A program made the position numbers and the translations under genes. A DNA stretch of 15,154 nt, from assembly GCA_030615365.1 (NCBI GenBank), contig JAUWZM010000060.1, forward strand, positions 1-15,154, read 5' to 3'. Under the pieces are notes generated by a model, which searched no databases, was not told where the DNA came from, and saw only the letters and a program-made list of their open reading frames with translations. Position 1 is the stretch's first letter. Each line of letters starts with the position of its first letter. Origin of the DNA: Candidatus Aerophobota bacterium (GTDB taxonomy: Bacteria; Aerophobota; Aerophobia; Aerophobales; B3-G15). Below, piece by piece: positions 6,701-12,634 of this stretch.

Positions 6701-6820
6701 ATGTTTCAGACCCAAACAGAAATTTTTTGTCATACAAAAGAAGTTAAGCAAGTGGCTGACAAAATGGATGAGGAAACTGGCAATCCATTGTTAGAAGGCC
6801 CTGCTTCTCTGCAAAAATGA
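6701..6820 (+). CDS. 39-residue ORF translationally coupled to anSME
   Basis: An ATG at 6701 opens a 39-codon frame whose TGA overlaps the anSME start in the form ATGA (4-base overlap). The product begins MFQTQTEIFCHTKEVKQVAD and ends NPLLEGPASLQK: hydrophilic, one Cys, a probable helix in the middle, no membrane segment. The anSME start has no visible ribosome binding site of its own, so re-initiation after this ORF would explain its translation. No clear ribosome binding site precedes the small ORF either, which is the main reason for doubt. It could be a leader peptide, a remnant of an upstream gene, or a genuine small protein. I recognise no family. Confidence 0.4.
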   Translation: MFQTQTEIFCHTKEVKQVADKMDEETGNPLLEGPASLQK

Positions 6821-7959
6821 ATGATACGCCTCAAAATGCTTTAAGTTTACTGGTAAAACCCGCTAATGCGGGCTGTAACATGGTCTGCCGTTACTGCTTT
6901 TATACCCCCAAAAAGAAGCTATTTCCGGGGAAAAAGAGGATGAGCGTAAAAATCCTGGAGAGGATGATAGCTCAGTTCCTTGATGTAGCTGGTACCGAGG
7001 CCTGGCTGTGTTGGCAGGGAGGAGAGCCTACATTGATGGGGCTGGATTTTTACCTGAGGGCGGTAGAATTTGAGAAGCGCTACAAGAAAAAGGGACAAAG
7101 GGTTTGCAATGCATTTCAGACAAACAGCTTGTTGCTCGATGAGAAATGGGCTAAATTTTTGCGGGATAATAACTTTCTGGTGGGGATAAGTATAGATGGT
7201 CCGGCTAAATTTCATGATGCTTACAGGCTAACTAAAGGAGAGGAACCCACTCATTCGTTAGTTATGGAAAAGATCAGGATGCTGCAGCGATATAATGTTC
7301 AGTTTAATGCCTTAACAGTTCTCACGGACAAAAATGGCAAAGAGCAGGAGATCTTGTTTGAGTTTTTTCAAGATATGGGTATAAACTATATGCAATTCAT
7401 ACCCTGTTTAGAGGTTAACGAGAGGGGAGATGGGCTGGCCTCCTTCTCCATTGATCCTGATATTTATGGAAATTTCCTGTGCCGTATGTTTGATGAGTGG
7501 TATAATAACGCAGCTCCATTTTGCTATATCCGTGAGTACGAGGAATGGTTTATAGGCTACGTGTACGGAACTCATCCTTCCTGTGCTTTTACTCCCTACT
7601 GTGTAGGGTCTTTGGTGGTAGAGTATAATGGCAATGTTTATCCCTGTGATTTTTTTGTGCAGCCTCAGTGGCTATTGGGCAACATTAACCAGATACCGCT
7701 GAGCCATCTCTTAAGTGGTGATTTGTATCAAAAATTTAGATTGAGAAAGCAAAATTTAGATAAGCATTGTCTAAATTGCAAATGGTTAAAATCCTGCTGG
7801 GGAGGTTGCTATAAGTTCAGGTTAAATGAAAAGGGCAAGTCCATCAAGCACAACTATTATTGCCCTGCATATCGGCGCTTTTTTGAATATTCATATGATA
7901 AATTTGCTCGGTTAAAGAAAAACTTAATAAAATCAAGGGAGAGAGGCGGGGACATATAA
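6817..7959 (+). CDS. Anaerobic sulfatase-maturating enzyme (radical SAM/SPASM)
   Basis: A 380-residue radical SAM enzyme that converts the active-site Cys (or Ser) of sulfatases to formylglycine without oxygen. N-terminal LLVKPANAGCNMVCRYCFY has the CxxxCxxC cluster site (C20, C24, C27). WQGGEPTL follows near residue 68, then QTNSLLLDEKWAKFL and VGISIDGPAKFHD. The C-terminal SPASM region holds eight cysteines (256, 262, 277, 318, 321, 327, 331, 349) for two auxiliary 4Fe-4S clusters. D278 in VYPCDFF corresponds to the catalytic Asp of the Clostridium perfringens enzyme, and the end NYYCPAYRRFFEY is characteristic. Length and motif order match true anSME rather than peptide-modifying SPASM relatives. 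It follows the sulfatase on the same strand and no promoter is apparent between them, so the two are probably co-transcribed. Confidence 0.95.
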   Translation: MNDTPQNALSLLVKPANAGCNMVCRYCFYTPKKKLFPGKKRMSVKILERMIAQFLDVAGTEAWLCWQGGEPTLMGLDFYLRAVEFEKRYKKKGQRVCNAFQTNSLLLDEKWAKFLRDNNFLVGISIDGPAKFHDAYRLTKGEEPTHSLVMEKIRMLQRYNVQFNALTVLTDKNGKEQEILFEFFQDMGINYMQFIPCLEVNERGDGLASFSIDPDIYGNFLCRMFDEWYNNAAPFCYIREYEEWFIGYVYGTHPSCAFTPYCVGSLVVEYNGNVYPCDFFVQPQWLLGNINQIPLSHLLSGDLYQKFRLRKQNLDKHCLNCKWLKSCWGGCYKFRLNEKGKSIKHNYYCPAYRRFFEYSYDKFARLKKNLIKSRERGGDI

Positions 7960-7965
7960 GTCATC

Positions 7966-8268
7966 GTGACAAGTCATTATTTAAGGTTAGATTCAAAAGA
8001 CAACATCCCGATAAAAAGAGTAAAATTCAAAAGATTTTACCATGGGGGAGGAAGTACAAGAGCTAATAAGATACCTCAAGTTACTGATATAGAAACATTC
8101 AACAGAGAACAACTTGAAGATTTCGCAAAGGATCACCCTGGTAACGATATTCCAACTCAAATACTTCCCCAAAGTTGACACGATACAAAAAATTGGATAA
8201 AACAACTTAAGGATGAAGACAAAAATAAATACGAACCTTTAATAAGATTTTTAGAAAATATTGAATGA
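7966..8268 (+). pseudogene. Unknown ORF interrupted by in-frame TGA
   Basis: The frame follows the anSME stop in phase, with a GTG at 7966 but no ribosome binding site. It runs 70 codons (YLRLDSKDNIPIKRVKFKRF, a GGGST turn, TFNREQLEDFAKDHPGN), meets TGA at 8176-8178, and continues in the same frame for another 29 coherent codons (NWIKQLKDEDKNKYEPLIRF) to a TGA at 8266-8268. The glycosylase gene starts 7 bases later. Both halves have similar charged, protein-like composition, so one substitution in a ~100-codon gene is the simplest explanation. The N-terminus may also be lost, since no start is convincing. Read-through or selenocysteine seems unlikely as I see no SECIS-like hairpin just after the TGA. 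Family unknown. Confidence 0.5.
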
Positions 8269-8275
8269 GTTAAAA

Positions 8276-9175
8276 ATGTCGAAATTCATAATTAAGCCTA
8301 AATTAAGAAAATTCGATTTTGAATCTATTGTACTATCACACGGCTGGATTTTTTTAGAACCTTTTTCTTGGGATATCAAAAGAAGGTCTTTAAAAAGACG
8401 TGATAAACTTCATAACGGCACTGTTGTGGAATACATTATAAAAGAAAATAAAAGTAAAAATAGTTTAGAAATAAACACAAATGTATCTTTGGCAGAACAA
8501 GAGAGGCAAGAAGTAAAAAGTGATATAACCTATATGCTTAGACTTAACGAAGGCTTAATGGAATTCCATAAAAAGTGTAGGGAACATAAAGCATTAAAAT
8601 ATGTATCTCAAACTGGTGCCGGCAGAATGGTTCGTTCTCCATTTGCGTTTGAGGATATTGTTAAAACAATGTGTACAACAAATACAAGCTGGAATAATAC
8701 AAAACGAATGGTAGAAAATCTTGTTAATGAAGTAGGAAAAGGAGTATTTCCAAGGGTCGCCGATATATTAAAATATAATCATGATAAATTTAAAAAATTA
8801 GGCCTGGGCTATAGGGCAGATTACATATTAAATCTTTGTAGATTAATTGACGATGGGAAAGTAATATTGCCAGAAAGACAAGAAAAAAATAATAGTATCT
8901 ATGAAAAAATTTTGAGACTACGTGAAGTTAAAGGGATTGGTGAATATTCAGTAAATCATATCCTGACACTCTTAGGTGTTTATTCTGTTATACCCATTGA
9001 TAGCGATGTAAGAAAATACTTTAGTCAATATATATTTATTAAATGTAGCAAGGTTACTGATGATATGATAAATAATTACTATTCAACATGGGGGAAATGG
9101 AAATTCTTAGCTTATAAATTTGAGAGAATGGGCAGAAGATCGAATTATATAAATACTCAGAACAATGAAAGTTGA
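8276..9175 (+). CDS. HhH-GPD superfamily DNA glycosylase (divergent)
   Basis: About 299 residues from the ATG at 8276 (MSKFIIKPKL); a TTG at 8261 is a less likely start. The N-terminal ~90 residues (FDFESIVLSHGWIFLEPFSW, then a beta-rich stretch) resemble the substrate-flanking domain of AlkA/OGG1-type enzymes. Residues ~120-150 (RSPFAFEDIVKTMCTTNTSW) match the R-x-P-x-x-x-E-x-x-V start of the glycosylase core. The helix-hairpin-helix is LREVKGIGEYSVNHILTLLG, followed by the catalytic Asp motif IPIDSDVRKYF (D242; D244 also near). The Lys that makes OGG1 a lyase is not present in the hairpin (EYS instead), so a monofunctional glycosylase is expected, releasing a damaged base without cutting the strand. 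It has no Cys cluster, unlike Nth/MutY. The lesion cannot be predicted. Confidence 0.85.
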   Translation: MSKFIIKPKLRKFDFESIVLSHGWIFLEPFSWDIKRRSLKRRDKLHNGTVVEYIIKENKSKNSLEINTNVSLAEQERQEVKSDITYMLRLNEGLMEFHKKCREHKALKYVSQTGAGRMVRSPFAFEDIVKTMCTTNTSWNNTKRMVENLVNEVGKGVFPRVADILKYNHDKFKKLGLGYRADYILNLCRLIDDGKVILPERQEKNNSIYEKILRLREVKGIGEYSVNHILTLLGVYSVIPIDSDVRKYFSQYIFIKCSKVTDDMINNYYSTWGKWKFLAYKFERMGRRSNYINTQNNES

Positions 9176-9246
9176 AAACTCATATAAATTAGTTGTTGAC
9201 AGAAGTAAGAATATAAAATTTTGGACTAGTATATCAGGAGGTATAA

Positions 9247-10284
9247 ATGATGAACAAAGATATTTACAAGGTTTGCGAGCAGATTCGCGGTGCTAATTAT
9301 TATGTTTCTTCTTATGCCAAGAATTCCATTGAAATGTGGGGCAATTATCAAAAAGAGATTATTGACCAGGAGTTAGGATATGCTGAAAGCTTGGGTTTAA
9401 ACAGTGTAAGAGTTTTTTTGCATTACCAGGTGTACAAGAAAAATCATCAGGATTTTTTAAGCAAACTTGAGGATTTTTTATCCCTTTGCGCTAATCATAA
9501 CATTAAGCCAATGTTAGTTTTATTTGATGGCTGTTTTGGCTTCTCTGATGAAATTAAAAATGGTTACTTGAAAGGATGGATAGCTAATCCTGGATATGAT
9601 TTATTAGGCAAGGAACATTGGGGAAATTATGAGAAATATATAAAGGATATCGTTGGCTCTCATCTTGATGATGAACGAATTGCCTTTTATGATATTATGA
9701 ATGAGCCTTTCAAGGCTTTTATCTATCTTTATCCGAAAAATGGCGAACCTCTTTCCATAGAAAATATGGCAACCGAACCTAAAAAAATGTTAATAGGAGG
9801 GGAGTACGTTAGATTTGTTTCTCATTTTGCTAATCTTGTAAAAAGTCTTCAGTCTAAAATTCCCTTAACGGTTGGGGTAGCATCTCCTTCACACAATAGA
9901 GAAATTTATGCCTTTGAGGATGTTTTATCTTTTCACAGCTATCCGTATAATTCCAGAGGAATAATGGAACATTTAAAAGAGGTCAGGGTAATATCAAAAT
10001 ATGAGAACAAGCCTATCTTGCTTACTGAGTGGGGTGGAATTCTTTTTCCTCCTTATCCAATAGGGGTGGAAAAACTTTCAGCGAAAAATCGCCAAATTAT
10101 CTGCGATGAGGTCCACCTTGCATATTTTAAGGATGTGTTACCTTTGCTTGTAAAAGAAAAAATAGGCTTCTATGTTGCGCAGCTTATGGTTTCCAAACTT
10201 GCTCCCAATCATAGTTTAGTTCATCCAGGAGGAAAGGAACGTCCTGCGGCTTCTTTTTTGAGAAGATACCTTGCCTCTAAGTAA
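9247..10284 (+). CDS. Glycoside hydrolase, clan GH-A (GH5-like) TIM barrel
   Basis: A 345-residue retaining glycoside hydrolase. A strong AGGAGG lies 5 bases before the ATG; a second ATG directly follows and would also be in range. Barrel landmarks in order: GANYYVSSYA (first strand), GLNSVRVFLHY, KPMLVLFDG, AFYDIMNEPF with E153 as acid/base in the N-E-P motif, LTVGVAS, FHSYPY, and ILLTEWGG with E261 as nucleophile. These are the two catalytic glutamates of clan GH-A. No signal peptide, so it acts in the cytoplasm on imported oligosaccharides, or as a beta-mannosidase or glucosidase-type enzyme. GH5 and related subfamilies cannot be separated by eye. The stop codon overlaps the start of a solute-binding-protein fragment, a sign of rearrangement immediately downstream. 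Confidence 0.85.
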   Translation: MMNKDIYKVCEQIRGANYYVSSYAKNSIEMWGNYQKEIIDQELGYAESLGLNSVRVFLHYQVYKKNHQDFLSKLEDFLSLCANHNIKPMLVLFDGCFGFSDEIKNGYLKGWIANPGYDLLGKEHWGNYEKYIKDIVGSHLDDERIAFYDIMNEPFKAFIYLYPKNGEPLSIENMATEPKKMLIGGEYVRFVSHFANLVKSLQSKIPLTVGVASPSHNREIYAFEDVLSFHSYPYNSRGIMEHLKEVRVISKYENKPILLTEWGGILFPPYPIGVEKLSAKNRQIICDEVHLAYFKDVLPLLVKEKIGFYVAQLMVSKLAPNHSLVHPGGKERPAASFLRRYLASK

Positions 10285-10436
10285 TGAAGTCCTTTTTGCC
10301 ACAAACATCAGGTTCTATCTTTTATGAGAAAAAATGGGCTAAAGCTTATGCTGAATATGATCCTGAAAGAGCGAATAAACTTTTAGACGAAATAGGATTG
10401 GATAAGCAGAATAAAGAGGGATATAGTCCTGGATGA
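10284..10436 (+). pseudogene. Fragment of family 5 ABC solute-binding protein
   Basis: A 50-codon frame (ATG at 10284 overlapping the previous stop, TAATG) reads MKSFLPQTSGSIFYEKKWAK, then AYAEYDPERANKLLDEIGLD. It aligns without gaps to an internal part of the intact binding protein encoded at about 13905-14030 (SFYKEEWGKSYADYDPETAN, QFLDEMGMDKWDKDGF). The rest of the gene, including signal peptide and both lobes, is missing. Sequence divergence from the intact copy shows an old paralogue, not a fresh duplication. The ATG is probably accidental, because it falls inside the homologous stretch. Confidence 0.85.
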
Positions 10437-10687
10437 CCAGTACATAAGATTCTACGGCATAGATACCTGGGAAACAAAGGGAGAGGAAAGAGAAAAAGGA
10501 CTTATTGTAAAGGAATATGTTGAGGAGAGGCTTCAAGAAGGAGGGGTGATTATTGAAATAAGAGCCAGAGTGGGGTAGGAATGGCGAGGGTAAATATGGA
10601 AGATGGTTGGGTGTTGTATATGTGAATGAGGAAAATGTTAATGAAGAGTTTGTGAAGTTAGGACATGCAGAGAAATATGAGGAGTAA
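10423..10687 (+). pseudogene. Decayed staphylococcal-type (thermo)nuclease
   Basis: Two frames together give the core of an SNase-fold nuclease. The first (from about 10423) reads IVLDDQYIRFYGIDTWETKG, then EEREKGLIVKEYVEERL and GGVIIEIR, and stops at TAG after 10570. The second continues with EPEWGRNGEGKYGRWLGVVY, VNEENVNEEFVKLGHAEKYE, and stops at 10687. The shift is one missing base near 10560. Active-site Arg (IRF), Asp and Glu (GIDTxE) and the second Arg (YGRWL) are still present, so the loss is recent. The N-terminal signal sequence and first strands are gone; the 5' break coincides with the end of the binding-protein fragment, so a deletion probably fused the two genes. Confidence 0.85.
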
Positions 10688-10723
10688 GAAAAAGTTATTC
10701 TTAACTTATGAAGGAGGAAAAGG

Positions 10724-11017
10724 ATGAACAAGGCAGGGTTGGTTAATGAGGTAGTAGGTGAAGTAGGATTAACTAAAAGAGATGTTGGCAGGGTCATTAA
10801 TGCAATAACTAAAGTTATTTCAGGTACTCTTTCTAATGGTGATAAGGTGACCCTGGTTGGTTTTGGCACTTTTCAAGTAATGCAGAGAAGGGTAAGAAGG
10901 GGAAGAAATCCCCAAACAGGGGAGGAGATACAGATACCAGCCAAGAAGGTCCCCAAGTTTGTGCCAGGGAAGAGTTTGAGGGAGAAAGTGGGGCGAGAAG
11001 GTAATAAGGTGAACTAA
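10724..11017 (+). CDS. HU-family DNA-binding protein
   Basis: A 97-residue nucleoid protein; the ATG follows GAAGGAGG by 6-7 bases. The N-terminal helices MNKAGLVNEVVGEVGLTKRD are followed by INAITKVISGTLSNGDKVTL, VGFGTFQVMQRRVRRGRNPQ (the G-F-G-x-F core), then the DNA-wrapping beta arm with the NPQTGE tip (the intercalating Pro), and the end IPAKKVPKFVPGKSLREKV. This is standard HU/IHF architecture at the usual ~90 residues plus a short basic tail. It binds and bends DNA as a dimer. The DJ-1-like gene starts one base after its stop, so the two are co-translated. A second, broken copy of its C-terminal end lies after that gene. Confidence 0.97.
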   Translation: MNKAGLVNEVVGEVGLTKRDVGRVINAITKVISGTLSNGDKVTLVGFGTFQVMQRRVRRGRNPQTGEEIQIPAKKVPKFVPGKSLREKVGREGNKVN

Positions 11018-11018
11018 G

Positions 11019-11666
11019 ATGAAAAAAAGAGGACTATGGTTATTCGTGGCTACTGTGTTAGTTCCATCAGTGCTATTGGTTGCGCTTATTCCTACTGCAA
11101 GCAAAGGAGAACAAATAGAGGAAAAGAAAGTAGTTATGATCATTGCTCAAAGAAATTTTCGAGATGAGGAACTTCAAGAACCAAAAGCTATACTGGAAAG
11201 AAGGGAAATAAAAGTAACTGTAGCATCCTCATCCAAAGATACTGCTATTGGTCTGTCAGGGGCAACCGTTAAACCTGATATATTGATTAGTGAGATAAAA
11301 ACTGAAGAATATGATGCTATCATTTTTGTTGGTGGGCCAGGTGCAATTTATTACTGGTATAATCCTACAGCACACAAAATAGCAAAAGAAGCAATAGAAA
11401 AAGGGAAAATTCTTGCTGCAATATCTATTGCTCCAGTTACTTTAGCCAATGCAGGTGTCTTAAAAGATAAAAAAGCTACTGTATGGCCATCTGAGGCATA
11501 TAAGCTAATAGAAAAAGGTGCCATATACACTGGAGCAAAACTTCAAGTTGATGATAATATCATAACCGCTGTTGGTCCTGAAGAAGCAGAGGAATTTGGC
11601 GAAGCCATAGTTAAGGCTTTAATTCCTGTGGTTCAAAGGCCACAAGAAGGGTGCGGTTGTGGGTAA
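11019..11666 (+). CDS. Secreted DJ-1/PfpI-like protein lacking the nucleophile Cys
   Basis: A 215-residue member of the DJ-1/PfpI (ThiJ) superfamily. The first ~30 residues (basic KKR, then a hydrophobic run to LIPTASKG) are a signal peptide or anchor, unusual for this mostly cytoplasmic family. The Rossmann-like core begins KKVVMIIAQRNFRDEEL, with E51 at the position of the conserved acidic residue. It continues with VTVASSS, YDAIIFVGGPGAIYYW, the elbow LAAISIAPVTLANAGVL and VDDNIITAVGPEEAEEFGEA. In active members the elbow reads A-I-C-x-x-P; here S136 stands where the Cys should be, so protease, glyoxalase or deglycase chemistry of the usual kind is not expected. A binding or chaperone role is possible. 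The end QEGCGCG has two Cys that could bind metal or form a disulfide. Downstream of HU by one base; AAGGTG serves as ribosome binding site. Confidence 0.88.
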   Translation: MKKRGLWLFVATVLVPSVLLVALIPTASKGEQIEEKKVVMIIAQRNFRDEELQEPKAILERREIKVTVASSSKDTAIGLSGATVKPDILISEIKTEEYDAIIFVGGPGAIYYWYNPTAHKIAKEAIEKGKILAAISIAPVTLANAGVLKDKKATVWPSEAYKLIEKGAIYTGAKLQVDDNIITAVGPEEAEEFGEAIVKALIPVVQRPQEGCGCG

Positions 11667-11722
11667 AAGGTGCCCAAGTTTTTGCCAGGGAAGAATTAAA
11701 AAGAAATAGCAGGATAAATTAG
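11667..11722 (+). pseudogene. Relic of a second HU gene (C-terminal tail only)
   Basis: Directly after the DJ-1-like stop, the frame reads KVPKFLPGK, matching KVPKFVPGK of the intact HU; the bases 11667-11693 differ from 10946-10972 at only two positions. A one-base shift then gives ELKRN and a stop at 11720. So the DJ-1-like gene is flanked by one full and one terminal HU sequence, as expected from tandem duplication followed by deletion, or from insertion between duplicated ends. Confidence 0.8.
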
Positions 11723-11763
11723 TAAGGCATAAAACATTACCTCATCCTCCAAATTTTTCAGAC

Positions 11764-11785
11764 AGACTCACTTTAAAGAGAGTCT
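11764..11785. repeat. 22-bp dyad upstream of the second partition relic
   Basis: AGACTC (11764-11769) and GAGTCT (11780-11785) flank A-CTTTAAAG-A, giving a palindrome with one A/A mismatch on each side of the perfect centre CTTTAAAG. It is followed 20-25 bases later by an orphan strong ribosome binding site (AGGAGGTAATT) and ATG. Could be an operator for the lost gene. Confidence 0.4.
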
Positions 11786-11812
11786 TAAAAAGAAAAACAG
11801 GAGGTAATTATA

Positions 11813-11884
11813 TGCGATTTTCCTCTTAATCCGATTCAGGCTATATTTTACATTGAGACTCTGATCACGCTAGAATCAATCTGA
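11813..11884 (+). pseudogene. Second ParA-type fragment
   Basis: The frame reads CDFPLNPIQAIFYIETLITL and stops at 11884. The first 42 bases match 1158-1199 at 37 positions, and the encoded CDxPxNPxQAIFYI is the same, so selection once acted on the protein. In ParA proteins a ...IPCDFPLNP... stretch would fit the region after Walker B; that placement is inference. The frame has an ATG in another phase behind a strong ribosome binding site left from some other gene. Confidence 0.65.
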
Positions 11885-12126
11885 AGAAGGTCTTCTTCGA
11901 TAAATATAATTTAAATATAGAGGAATTTTTACTGATCGGAGCCTATATGGGTGCATATTGTTTCAAGAATGGCGTGGATTTTAAGATCCTTTGTGGTAAA
12001 AATCCTGATAAAAAAACTTTAAATGAACTTTCAGAACTTTTTGATGAGAATAACTTCAAGCAGTGCATTATGTTCTCCAGTATTTACTTTGCTTTGGCTA
12101 AGGAGAGAAATTTGACCATTAAATAA
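11857..12126 (+). pseudogene. Unknown 89-codon open frame in the partition relic
   Basis: An open frame without a good start (ATG only at 11947) gives INLKKVFFDKYNLNIEEFLL, IGAYMGAYCFKNGVDFKILC, GKNPDKKTLNELSELFDENN and a Cys/Phe-rich helix FKQCIMFSSIYFALAKERNL, ending in TAA at 12126. The composition and the steady alternation of helices look like a real protein of about 80-90 residues that has lost its N-terminus. It lies between a ParA fragment and a ribbon-helix-helix fragment, so it may be the C-terminal part of the ATPase or a third partner of a partition cassette. No family recognised. Confidence 0.5.
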
Positions 12127-12131
12127 AATAA

Positions 12132-12324
12132 ATTATAATAACTCCAAAGTTGAAAGAGAATTATCTAAAGTTTAAAACATTTAGTATTAAAGAAAAACAG
12201 CTATAAGTGTTGAGAAAGCTATCAAAAGAGATAGGAATCTCTCAAAGTTTATTAATTAGAAAGGGCGATAGATGCTCTAATCAATGATAAAGAGCAGCTA
12301 AAGAGAAAATTATTTAACCGATAA
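12132..12324 (+). pseudogene. Decayed ribbon-helix-helix (CopG/ParB-like) protein
   Basis: Joining the open pieces gives KFKTFSIKEKQL, a TAA codon, then VLRKLSKEIGISQSLLIRK, a one- to two-base shift, and AIDALINDKEQLKRKLFNR to TAA at 12324. The central part is a textbook ribbon-helix-helix DNA-binding unit (strand, helix LRKLSKEIGIS, turn, helix SLLIRKAIDAL), as in CopG/Arc repressors and the centromere-binding partners of small ParA systems. One nonsense codon and one frameshift make it inactive. Its position after ParA remnants supports a former partition or plasmid-maintenance operon. Confidence 0.65.
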
Positions 12325-12371
12325 GGGGAGTAAAATTAAATTAGATCTCTTCCTTCAAAAAGGTAAATTTC

Positions 12372-12413
12372 AAAGGATAGTCGGTGCTTTTATGCATTGT
12401 CTATCCTTTTTTT
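12372..12413 (+). terminator. Rho-independent terminator
   Basis: AAAGGATAG (12372-12380) pairs with CTATCCTTT (12401-12409), followed by a T-rich run to 12413. Within the loop, GGTGC and GCATT can add five pairs (two G-U), closing a TTTTAT loop. It ends the transcript of the partition relic and separates it from the binding-protein gene. Confidence 0.75.
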
Positions 12414-12420
12414 ATTTATT

Positions 12421-12521
12421 CGCAGAGGAGTCTAAGGAAATATCAGGGATAGTCGTAGTAGGGTCTGCGGACAATCCCGTGCCCTGATGGTCTGGTCCGC
12501 AGGTTCCTTTGCTTAAAGGAA
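12421..12521 (+). ncRNA. Candidate structured RNA/leader with pseudoknot
   Basis: Between the terminator and the binding-protein gene is a GC-rich 100-base island with interlocking complementary blocks. ATCAGGG (12442-12448) pairs with CCCTGAT (12482-12488), and CTGCGGAC (12465-12472) pairs with GTCCGCAG (12495-12502); the two pairings cross, as in an H-type pseudoknot. A rival block, CGCAGA (12421-12426), can pair with TCTGCG (12464-12469) and would prevent the second stem. The end forms a hairpin TTCCTTT-GCTT-AAAGGAA (12504-12521). Mutually exclusive pairings are typical of riboswitches and other leader switches. It matches no riboswitch consensus I remember. The 3' end is 113 bases before the GTG start, so control would be by RNA stability or a downstream fold rather than by direct masking of the ribosome binding site. 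Confidence 0.45.
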
Positions 12522-12634
12522 AATAATGATTTATAAGAAAAATAAAGAGCTAAAAATAAGGCCGAAAAAGGAGATGAAAAGATAGATGAGCCGTTAGCTC
12601 ATAATATAAAAAAATAAAAGATAAGGAGTAAAAA

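Noticed and set aside
8176..8178. Selenocysteine codon
   Set aside because: No hairpin resembling a bacterial SECIS directly after the TGA and no selenoprotein family match; a nonsense mutation is simpler.
9196..9217. Promoter before the GH-A gene (TTGACA then TATAAA)
   Set aside because: The boxes are only 10 bases apart, too close for a sigma-70-type promoter.
10339..10869. 176-codon - strand reading frame
   Set aside because: It lies opposite the binding-protein and nuclease fragments and the HU gene, with low-complexity Ser/Phe/Leu composition.
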